Positions 1 to 7,240 of a stretch of DNA of 42,933 nt are shown in pieces. A program made the translations under genes and the position numbers. The notes under the pieces are model-generated. The model was given only the letters and a program-made list of their open reading frames with translations, searched no databases and was not told where the DNA came from. The DNA is taken from assembly GCA_004297485.1 (NCBI GenBank), contig SCTM01000261.1:1-42933 (forward strand), given 5' to 3'. Each line of letters opens with the position of its first letter. The first letter of the stretch is position 1. This DNA comes from Rhodospirillaceae bacterium. Its GTDB lineage: Bacteria; Pseudomonadota; Alphaproteobacteria; Rhodospirillales; Rhodospirillaceae.

Positions 1-1
1 C

Positions 2-241
2 ATCGTTCTCCAAGCCGGCCGCGTTATCGCCCAGGGCGCGCCTGATGATCTTATTCAGAGTTGCGCGTGGTTTGCGGAGTTTGCCGCCAGCGGCGTTGCT
101 CATGCGGAATTGGCTCAGCCGGAGACTGCTCCGGCATCTTCTTACCCCGAGGATGAAAGCGAAGACGACGAGCAGGCGGAGGATGATGGCGAAATGGAAG
201 ATTCGACCGACGTCGCAGACGAAGCGATAGCGAAGTCCTAA
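2..241 (+). CDS. ABC transporter ATP-binding protein, C-terminal end only (partial)
   Basis: This open frame enters from the left edge and stops at 239-241. Its first residues (IVLQAGRVIAQGAPDDLIQ, then CAWFAEFA) match the pattern that ends ABC ATPase domains just after the H-loop, where a 'G-R-hydrophobic-x-x-x-G-x-x-x-x-L' strand and helix close the nucleotide-binding domain. About 45 residues follow that are extremely rich in Asp and Glu, an unusual tail for such proteins. The TPR gene begins 19 bp downstream on the same strand, so the two are probably co-transcribed. Whether the protein is a fused exporter or a stand-alone ATPase cannot be told because the rest lies outside the window. 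The call rests on a short stretch. Confidence 0.6.
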   Translation: MVLQAGRVIAQGAPDDLIQSCAWFAEFAASGVAHAELAQPETAPASSYPEDESEDDEQAEDDGEMEDSTDVADEAIAKS

Positions 242-260
242 ATGGGAAGGCGATCATGCA

Positions 261-1205
261 ATGAATAGTGACGCCGATAAGCTGGTGGACTTGGTGCTCA
301 ACAATCCCGATGCGCGGCAGCGATTGGGGAAGGCGCTCGTTGATGATTTGCAGCGCGAGGCAATCCAATCCTGGTGGCATCGCGCGCGCCCATTTATGGC
401 CGGCGCTTCCAGCGCCCTGGTGGTGCTTCTCGCCTTTCTGATCCCCTCGATTGAAGAGCAGTGGAGCACTTACAAGATCCAAACCGCGGTCGATCGTTAT
501 GCGGAAATCGGGCGCAATCTCATGCGAGACGGTCACTACGAGTCGGCCGAACAAAGCTTCGCGCGGGCTTTGGAACTCGCCGGCACTCAACGTCTCGACC
601 TCCTCGATGCGCAAATCAAGGCCCGGGTTATGCGCGTCTATGAAGACCCCAATTGGCACGGCGCGATTTCCGACGATTTGCACGAAAGCGATTTTGTATA
701 TCTGCTGGAGATCGAGGATGCGGTGCATCATCCCCGGGATCGCGCGGCGACGCTCACCGCATACGCGACTTTCCTTGTGGGGCAGAACCGCTCGGCGGAA
801 GCGGAACAGTCACTTCAAGAGGCCATAAAACTCGACGCAACCGCTGCGGCTCCGCATATCCATCTCGGAAATCTGTACGACGATACCGGTCGTACCGAGA
901 ATGCCGAGGCCGAGTATCGGCGTGCGATTGCTCTTGATGGACGGGAGGCCAATGCACACTACGATCTGGGATTATTGCTCGCGGCGACACAACGGCCGCA
1001 GCTCGCAGAAGCGGAATTCCAGGCCTATATCGCATTTGCGCCGCTTGATGCCGCGGGGCCGTTGCAGTTGGCGCAGGCGTTGATGGCACAAAATAAGCCG
1101 AGCGCGGCACTCACGGCCGCCCAACAGGCGCTGAGGCTCGACCCGCGCAGCGAGGAAGCCCAGAAGCTGGTCCAATCGCTTCGGGCGGAGGGGGACGGAA
1201 AATAA
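261..1205 (+). CDS. Membrane-anchored TPR-repeat protein
   Basis: The protein has 314 residues. The first 40 are helical and charged. One hydrophobic segment at about 44-64 probably anchors it in the inner membrane. The rest is TPR-like, with a unit near 80-110 (GHYESAEQSFARALELAG) and consecutive units from about 170 to 305 containing the usual G/A-Y-A-P spacing (NRSAEAEQSLQEAIKLD, GRTENAEAEYRRAIALD, NKPSAALTAAQQALRLD). TPR arrays bind other proteins, so it is likely a scaffold or assembly factor, and its place 19 bp behind an ABC ATPase end suggests a link with that transporter. A GGGAAGG ribosome-binding site lies about 13 bp before the ATG. A GC-rich inverted repeat (GCGGCC...GGCCGC, 1210-1228) follows the stop codon but lacks a T-run. 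Confidence 0.8.
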   Translation: MNSDADKLVDLVLNNPDARQRLGKALVDDLQREAIQSWWHRARPFMAGASSALVVLLAFLIPSIEEQWSTYKIQTAVDRYAEIGRNLMRDGHYESAEQSFARALELAGTQRLDLLDAQIKARVMRVYEDPNWHGAISDDLHESDFVYLLEIEDAVHHPRDRAATLTAYATFLVGQNRSAEAEQSLQEAIKLDATAAAPHIHLGNLYDDTGRTENAEAEYRRAIALDGREANAHYDLGLLLAATQRPQLAEAEFQAYIAFAPLDAAGPLQLAQALMAQNKPSAALTAAQQALRLDPRSEEAQKLVQSLRAEGDGK

Positions 1206-1332
1206 GCACGCGGCCCCGGATCGGCCGCAAGAGGCCAGCGCATACCCGAGACACCGGTGAGGATGCGATTGCCGAAAGATGCAATGAGAACGTCAGATCG
1301 CTCAAACCAAATCATTATTGGGGGAATAAATT

Positions 1333-1833
1333 ATGACAATGCCACCGGGGACTGCCGCAGGTTCAGGTAACAATATGCTGAAACTGTTCGATGGCTTCGC
1401 GGGAAAAACACTGGAACAACGAGTGCAGGAGATCGTCGACCGCGAGGAGATCCGGGAACTGGCGGCCCGTTACGCACAGCGGGTCGTGCGGCGGCAATCC
1501 ATGGCGGATATGTTTACTGACGACGGTGTATTTATTGTTCGCCTTCCCGGTAAGCCGGTTCAAGAGGCGCGCGGGCGTGCGCAACTGGACCAAATCTTTG
1601 CGGCCGCCATCGCACAGCCGAGCCTGAACATGCCGGCCATCCACAACCATGTGATCTCCATTGCGGGGGACGAGGCGACCGAGCTGTGCTGGATTGAGCT
1701 CTACACCCTGGACGATAAGGGACGGCACTTCACTGGGGCGGGCTGCTACGAAGACCGGCTGCGGCGTGAAAATGGGTGCTGGAAATTCGTGGTCAGGGAT
1801 TGCACGGTTCTGGCGGTTGGAACGCCGCCATAG
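1333..1833 (+). CDS. NTF2/SnoaL-like protein
   Basis: The protein has 166 residues. From about residue 30 it shows the SnoaL_4/NTF2 pattern: a helix with REEIRELAARYAQ, then MADMFTDDGVFIV, then a helix and an antiparallel sheet ending in GCWKFVVRDCTVL. Such cone-shaped folds serve as small enzymes (isomerases, cyclases, dehydratases) or as ligand-binding subunits. Many lie beside catabolic or secondary-metabolism genes. The sequence does not define a substrate. There is a 127-bp gap from the upstream TPR gene, so it may have its own promoter. A GGGGG stretch lies about 12 bp before the ATG. An internal ATG at 1375 is an alternative start that would remove a low-complexity N-terminus. Confidence 0.7.
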   Translation: MTMPPGTAAGSGNNMLKLFDGFAGKTLEQRVQEIVDREEIRELAARYAQRVVRRQSMADMFTDDGVFIVRLPGKPVQEARGRAQLDQIFAAAIAQPSLNMPAIHNHVISIAGDEATELCWIELYTLDDKGRHFTGAGCYEDRLRRENGCWKFVVRDCTVLAVGTPP

Positions 1834-2118
1834 GGTTGCATCCGCGGCCCGCGCCTTCACGCTCATTGCCGAAGGCTGAGAAACACCAATTTTATCAACG
1901 CATTGGGTGAATGGCGATGTGCGGGTTGTCCCGATGGACGGAACCACAACCAATGCGATAGGCTCGATCCGAGGCTATAACCCTAAGCCTCCCCTGGGTT
2001 CCGTACATGCACGCGCCATGAGCGCGGTTCTTCTCTCGGGTTGTTTCCTGCGTTTTTACGAGGATCGCCAAAGCTCGCTGACTGAGTTTTGGATGAGGTA
2101 CGGAGCGACGACCACCCC

Positions 2119-4596
2119 ATGACGATAAATCGGATCGCAGCCCTCCTGTTTCTGTCAATTCTACAGCTGTTGCCCGCGCCCGCGCGCGCGGCGGCGCCAC
2201 CCTATGACAAAGTCGCACCCTACGATCTTAATGCGCTCGGCGTTCCGAAGTTCATCAATACGAATTTTATCGACTTGGCTGAAGTCGATCAGCTCACCAA
2301 GTTCCGGTCGGATGCCGGCCATGATTATTCTGACCTAACCCAGTTTAATGTCGAGGGCGTCCCCGACCTCGCCTCCAAATACAATAGAGAATCATGCCGG
2401 TCCATGAAGCACTACTTCTATGGCCCGGATAAGGGCACGCCCATGTATGCACCGGTGGCCGGTACGGTCACGAGCATAAGCGAGCCCAACGTTGCCAACG
2501 ATGTGCAGATTGGAATTCAGCCGGACGCGGAGCCGGCCTTTGGCATCAATATTTTTCACATCGTTCTCGATAAACCTCTCGTGGTCGGTCAGCACCTGAA
2601 CGAGGGCCAGCTCATTGGAACCGACCCGGGCGCGCCATATATCGCCACCGACATCGCGGTGTTCGTCAAGACCCCACAGGGTCTCCACCTGATTTCATAT
2701 TTCCAGGCGCTCACGGATGCGGCTTTCGCGCCCTACAAGGCGCGCGGTGTCGCGTCCCCCGACGCTCTCATTTATACGAAGGAACAGCGCGATGCGGCGC
2801 CCTATACCTGCGCCAACGGCTTCGCCTTCACCCCTCCGTCCCCTGATCCCAATCTCGACTATGTCGCTTTGTCAGGCAGCGCGGCGTCGCAAACAATCAG
2901 CTGGACTTATATCCCAGCCTTTATTCATGTTTCCGATCCACCGCTTGTGATCTCGGCAACGGCATCCTCGGGACAACCGGTCACCATCAGCACCACGACA
3001 CCAAATGCGTGCACAGTATCGGGTGCCTCCGTTACCGCCGTTGCCGCTGGCGTCTGCAACATCCTGCTCACCCAGGCGGGAATTCTCGATCAGCTTCATG
3101 CCGTATCGTACCAGATCAATATAACCGTACTCGCCGGCTTGAATCCCGGTCCCGTCTATTCCTCGGTCCAGGCGGATTTGCAATCATACCTGCGGTTCTA
3201 CAACACGGGCGCCGCGGCCGGCACGGTTGCCGTCACGCTATTTGATTCCACTTCCGGCCAATCTCTTGGCAAATGGATCAGCCCCTCCATTCCCGCCGGA
3301 GCGGAGCAGCAGTACCCCATCAGTACTTTGGAAAGCGCGCTGAGCCCGGGTGCGGTCAAGCCGCAATACTATTCGCTCCTTGTGCAAGCGGGGTTCACGG
3401 GCTTCTTCCAGCACGTACTGTGGCGGCCCACCGAGGGCGTGTATACGAACCTCACCGCTTGCGCATATGGGGCCGGTTCCGATCCCCTCAGTCTGAGCGG
3501 GGTTCACACCTCGCTCATAGGCGCCACCGGTAATCCCAGCTCCATCGTTGTCGCGAATATGGGCCCCGATGCTGCAGTCGCCCTCGACATCTATGATGCC
3601 CGCAGCGGTACCATGCTCGGCACGTACAAGACGGCGACAATTCCGAACAATGGCCGCGCGATTGTCGATGTTGCAGCCATGGAAGCGGCGATGAACATAA
3701 CGCCGACGCCGGGGATGATTCACTATGTGGTGAAAGTTGAAGGCCCTCTCAACGGCTTTCTTCAGCACCTGGTGCTTAATCAAAAGCTCGGCGTCACCAC
3801 CGACATGACGCGGCAGTGTACGTTGGACGGAAGCACCAACCCACTCAGCGTGTCGCTGCCAACACCGCTCCAACTGGGCCTCGTCTACTCGTCGGCCAAT
3901 CCCGCCTCACAATCTTATTTGAGAATTCGCAACCTTGGCGGTGCGCCCGGTACTGTCATCGTCACCTTAAGCGACCCCGCGTCGGGACAGCCCCTCGGCC
4001 AGTGGACGAGCCCAGCCATTCCCGGGAAGTATAATTACGCCCAGCAGTTTTCCGTCGCCGCCATGGAAAGCGCGCTTCCGGCGAATGCCGTGAAGCCGGC
4101 CTATTATGCCCTTGCCATTCAGTCGAACTTTGACGGAGAAATCCAGCATCTGGTTTGGAACCCAGCGGCCGGAGCCATTACAAATCTGAGCACATGCTCT
4201 ACCGCTTTCTCGACGAGACCGAAGGAGGTTGCGAGCGTCGACTCGTCACTTGTTTCGGGATATCCCAGCACCGTAATTGTCAACAGTGTGGGTTTCGCGA
4301 GCGCCACGAATACCTACTCGATCCCCGCGTATGCCGGCGATGGTCTCAGCAACAAGGACTATCTGGGTGGACCTGTCTATCAGTCGAGCCTGCCGGTGGC
4401 CGCCAACGGGGCGCTGTTCCTCGATACTAAAACCCTGGAAGCTACGTTCGCCAGCAAGCCAGTTGGCGTGTACTGGTACACCGTCACTATCTCGAATTTG
4501 AACGACCCGCCGCCGCCGTGGTTCCTTGAGAACATCGTTACGAGCCAACAGTCCGGCGTTATCGAGGACGCCACCGCCCGGTGTCAGCTGTACTAA
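2119..4596 (+). CDS. Secreted protein with degenerate LytM/M23-like domain and four beta-rich repeats
   Basis: I chose the ATG at 2119 because it gives a clean signal peptide (MTINRIAALLFLSILQLLP, then ARAAAP). An in-frame ATG at 2089 would bury it. Residues about 85-220 resemble a lysostaphin/M23 fold (KGTPMYAPVAGTVTSI, then VGQHLNEGQLIGTDPG). However, the final HxH metal motif is replaced by TDIAVFV and the usual YxH is FHI, so peptidase activity is unlikely. An Ig-like strand pattern follows (about 270-340). Four tandem units then start near nucleotides 3154, 3502, 3883 and 4237. Each is about 115 residues, opens with V-Y/D/H-S/T-S and carries a central LEAAM/LESAL-like helix and a Q-H-L/V strand; units 1-3 also end in a Cys-containing segment. 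It is probably an exported binding or surface protein. Its function is unknown. Confidence 0.75.
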   Translation: MTINRIAALLFLSILQLLPAPARAAAPPYDKVAPYDLNALGVPKFINTNFIDLAEVDQLTKFRSDAGHDYSDLTQFNVEGVPDLASKYNRESCRSMKHYFYGPDKGTPMYAPVAGTVTSISEPNVANDVQIGIQPDAEPAFGINIFHIVLDKPLVVGQHLNEGQLIGTDPGAPYIATDIAVFVKTPQGLHLISYFQALTDAAFAPYKARGVASPDALIYTKEQRDAAPYTCANGFAFTPPSPDPNLDYVALSGSAASQTISWTYIPAFIHVSDPPLVISATASSGQPVTISTTTPNACTVSGASVTAVAAGVCNILLTQAGILDQLHAVSYQINITVLAGLNPGPVYSSVQADLQSYLRFYNTGAAAGTVAVTLFDSTSGQSLGKWISPSIPAGAEQQYPISTLESALSPGAVKPQYYSLLVQAGFTGFFQHVLWRPTEGVYTNLTACAYGAGSDPLSLSGVHTSLIGATGNPSSIVVANMGPDAAVALDIYDARSGTMLGTYKTATIPNNGRAIVDVAAMEAAMNITPTPGMIHYVVKVEGPLNGFLQHLVLNQKLGVTTDMTRQCTLDGSTNPLSVSLPTPLQLGLVYSSANPASQSYLRIRNLGGAPGTVIVTLSDPASGQPLGQWTSPAIPGKYNYAQQFSVAAMESALPANAVKPAYYALAIQSNFDGEIQHLVWNPAAGAITNLSTCSTAFSTRPKEVASVDSSLVSGYPSTVIVNSVGFASATNTYSIPAYAGDGLSNKDYLGGPVYQSSLPVAANGALFLDTKTLEATFASKPVGVYWYTVTISNLNDPPPPWFLENIVTSQQSGVIEDATARCQLY

Positions 4597-4773
4597 ACAG
4601 GCACGCGAATGTCGCGGCGGCCTTTCAGGTCGCCGTTCCTGGCTCCCGGCTATCCCAGGGACTCCAGACCGGCGAATTTGATTTCCAAAGAATAGGCTGT
4701 AAGGTTTCGGGCTATGGAGAGGGGACGGCACAAGCTCTAACGGCTTGCGGTCGTATATGGGAAGGACTGGCTC

Positions 4774-6024
4774 ATGGCATCAGGCGCTTTCAGTAATTCG
4801 GCAACCAACCATCCGGGGACCAATCATGCGCTGGCGCCCCGCATGGCCGCGATCGCGTTCGTTTCGTACAACATGGCGCTTGCTAGCCTCTATGGAACGT
4901 ATGGCCTGCTGATTGGCCCGATCGAAGCCAAGCTGGGTGTAACCCGCGACCTGAGTTCGCTGGGGATTCCTCTGGCCATGCTGACGATTTCCATGACGGC
5001 GCCGGTTGCTGGCGTGCTCGCCGGCAAGGTCTCGATCCGTCTCCTGATGATGGTGGGAGCGTTGATGATGGCGGCCGGCTTCGCAGTGGCGGCCGCGGCA
5101 GGCACGATTACCATTTTTCTGGCGGCCTATGCGCTGTTGCTCGGCCCAGGCTTATGTCTCTCTGCCACCATCCTGCCGTCAACACTCGTCACGCGGTGGT
5201 TTAACGTCAACCGTGGACGCGCGCTCGGTATCGTCAATATGCCGATCCTGGCGGTGGGCTTACCGCCGCTTGCCGCGCTGGTGCTGCGCGATCACGGCCT
5301 CTCGACCACCTATTACATGTTGGCGACATTGATGGTGGTGTTGCTGGTACCGTTGCTCTTCGTTGTTGATTACCCACCCAGCACAATCGATCCCACCGGC
5401 GAGGACGTGGCTGCAGAAGCCGCCGCCGATCCTGGAATGCGTATCGGCGAATTGCTTCGCAGTATCCGTTTCTGGACGCTGACATTGGGATACGCGACCA
5501 TCGTATCCGGAACGACCATCATAGCATCCCATCTTGTGCCGATGGTGGTTGGCTGGGGTATCGATCCGACCAAGGCCGGCACCTTGCTTGCCATCAGCGC
5601 GGCCGGCGGGATGGCTGGATCGGTCATTTTTGGCTGGGTCGCCGACCGCATCGGAGGGGCGCTGACGCTTACGATGTTGGCCGCCAACGGCGCGATCTTG
5701 TGGGCCATCATGCTGCTCCAACCCCCTTATGCCGCACTTCTCGTGGTTGTCGCGCTGCTGGGTCTTAACGGGTCATCGGTGGCTACGGCTATGGGCATGG
5801 CGCTTTCCCAACGTTTCGGACAAGCCAGCTTTGGACGCGCCTTCGGCTTGAGCAATCTGGTGAGCCTGCCCTTCATGGTGTTGGGCGCACCCATAGCCGG
5901 ACACCTGTATGTGCTCACTGGTTCGTACACGGTCGCGGTGATTGGGCTGATCGGGCTGTTGCTGGTTGGAGCTCTGGCAGCTGCCGCGGGTCGGCGTGCG
6001 CAGCCGATGCCGGTGGCGGCTTAA
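4774..6024 (+). CDS. MFS permease, probable monocarboxylate/organic-anion type
   Basis: The protein has 416 residues and about 12 hydrophobic segments in two halves separated by a polar loop near residues 205-225 (DPTGEDVAAEAAADPGMR). The loop after segment 2 has the MFS signature in weak form (GVLAGKVSIRLLMMVGALMM), and the second half repeats it as GWVADRIGGALTLTM. The arrangement recalls the oxalate/formate antiporter and monocarboxylate transporter branch, so uptake or export of an organic acid across the inner membrane is a fair guess. A GGAAGGA ribosome-binding site lies 8 bp before the ATG. The stop codon overlaps the stop of the convergent receiver gene: TTAA at 6021-6024 serves both strands, with no room for a separate terminator. 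Confidence 0.85.
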   Translation: MASGAFSNSATNHPGTNHALAPRMAAIAFVSYNMALASLYGTYGLLIGPIEAKLGVTRDLSSLGIPLAMLTISMTAPVAGVLAGKVSIRLLMMVGALMMAAGFAVAAAAGTITIFLAAYALLLGPGLCLSATILPSTLVTRWFNVNRGRALGIVNMPILAVGLPPLAALVLRDHGLSTTYYMLATLMVVLLVPLLFVVDYPPSTIDPTGEDVAAEAAADPGMRIGELLRSIRFWTLTLGYATIVSGTTIIASHLVPMVVGWGIDPTKAGTLLAISAAGGMAGSVIFGWVADRIGGALTLTMLAANGAILWAIMLLQPPYAALLVVVALLGLNGSSVATAMGMALSQRFGQASFGRAFGLSNLVSLPFMVLGAPIAGHLYVLTGSYTVAVIGLIGLLLVGALAAAAGRRAQPMPVAA

Positions 6025-7133
6025 CCGGCAGACGCCACCTGGTTGGACGAAAGCCTGGCAACCTCAAGCTTCAACGCTTGGAACAATTGCTTTCCCACTT
6101 GGCCACCGTCACCGGTGATTTTCTCGCGGAGGACCGCGCGCATGGCGTCGATGTGGGCCTTGACGATCTCAAGTCCCGCATCGTCCTGTCGACACGGCGA
6201 TTGCGTCACTTCGTAGAGCGACTTCCCAAAGACGGTAATCAGCGGATAACCAAAGGTGCCGCCCTGGCCCCGCAATTCGTGGGCGATAATGTTGGTTTCC
6301 TCGAAGGTAACGGCACGATCCCCGCTCAATTGTTTGGCGAGAGTCACCTTTTTGGAAAGCTGATCCAGGTAGGCCTTGGCCCAGCCTGGGAAGCCTTCCG
6401 CCTCGCGCTTCAGATGCTGCTCGGCCGACGCCAGAACGGCTTCCGGCAAGACGAACGGCCGGTTCGCGTTCGTCATGCCCATCTTCAGCCTGAGATAGTT
6501 GGGCAGCTTGAACAGCCAGACCTCACTGGGGGCGGCGGTGAGCCAGATGCGATCCTTGGAATGGACGACGGTGGCGTGAGATTCATCGGGCTTGCGCCGC
6601 TCCATGCCTCTTGGCGGCCCGAGCTTGCTTGATCGGCGACGGTCAGGTCCGAAATAGGCCTGGGTGACAACGAACTGACGCGGCGTGTCGATGATCCGTT
6701 GCAGCACTTTGTATATGTTCTCGACGGCAAAGGGCTTGCCCATGAAGTCGTTGACGCCACGATCCCGGGCTTCTTCCACGTTCTGGCGATCGGCGGCGGC
6801 GGACAGCATGATGAACGGCATGAAGCGGTTGGGTGAAGCCTTGTCGTCCCGTAGCCATTGCAGAAGTTGCAATCCATTGACCGGCGACATCACCAAATCG
6901 GAGATGACGATGTCGATCGGCTCAACCGCGCCGTGGGTCGAGGCCTTGGCCGTCATCTTCAGATATTCCACGGCCTCTCTACCGTTGCGCGCCTTTTGGA
7001 CGCGCGTAAATCCGATCCGCTTCAGGCTATTGACGAGAATATCGAGCATGTACTCGTTATCCTCGACCACCAACATGGAGATCCGGTCCTGACCGAAATT
7101 TTCCTGTTTCTCATTGCTCAGCGTCGACGACAC
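6021..7133 (-). CDS. Response-regulator receiver protein with C-terminal Hpt-like domain
   Basis: The protein has 370 residues. Residues 18-145 form a receiver domain: acidic pair E24/D25, phospho-acceptor D79 (DIVISDLVMSP), S111 and K133 (MGKPF). A linker contains YFGPDRRR, a motif often seen between receiver domains and output regions in alphaproteobacteria. The C-terminal 150 residues are helical. They include H285 in AHELRGQGGTFGYPL, very close to the HxLKGxxxxxG pattern of histidine phosphotransfer domains. There is no DNA-binding domain, so this is likely a phosphorelay intermediate that can accept phosphate on Asp and on His. No histidine kinase is adjacent. Its stop overlaps that of the MFS gene. 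Confidence 0.85.
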   Translation of the reverse strand: MSSTLSNEKQENFGQDRISMLVVEDNEYMLDILVNSLKRIGFTRVQKARNGREAVEYLKMTAKASTHGAVEPIDIVISDLVMSPVNGLQLLQWLRDDKASPNRFMPFIMLSAAADRQNVEEARDRGVNDFMGKPFAVENIYKVLQRIIDTPRQFVVTQAYFGPDRRRSSKLGPPRGMERRKPDESHATVVHSKDRIWLTAAPSEVWLFKLPNYLRLKMGMTNANRPFVLPEAVLASAEQHLKREAEGFPGWAKAYLDQLSKKVTLAKQLSGDRAVTFEETNIIAHELRGQGGTFGYPLITVFGKSLYEVTQSPCRQDDAGLEIVKAHIDAMRAVLREKITGDGGQVGKQLFQALKLEVARLSSNQVASAG

Positions 7134-7240
7134 GGCAAACCCTTTGGAACGTGAACTTCGCCCCTACTATAGATTCCCATAGATTGTCGATTGGTTAGCG
7201 CCACGGGTGCCAATGAGCCTCGATGGAAAATTGCCGGGAA

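Noticed and set aside
51-731. A 226-residue frame on the - strand
   Set aside because: It crosses the ABC end and the TPR gene, both supported by motifs. It has no ribosome-binding site or family pattern.
1210-1228. Rho-independent terminator after the TPR gene
   Set aside because: The 6-bp GC-rich stem is clear but no T-run follows, so termination cannot be claimed.
3238-3873. A 211-residue frame on the - strand within the repeat protein gene
   Set aside because: The + strand frame has a signal peptide and conserved repeats; the antisense frame has neither.
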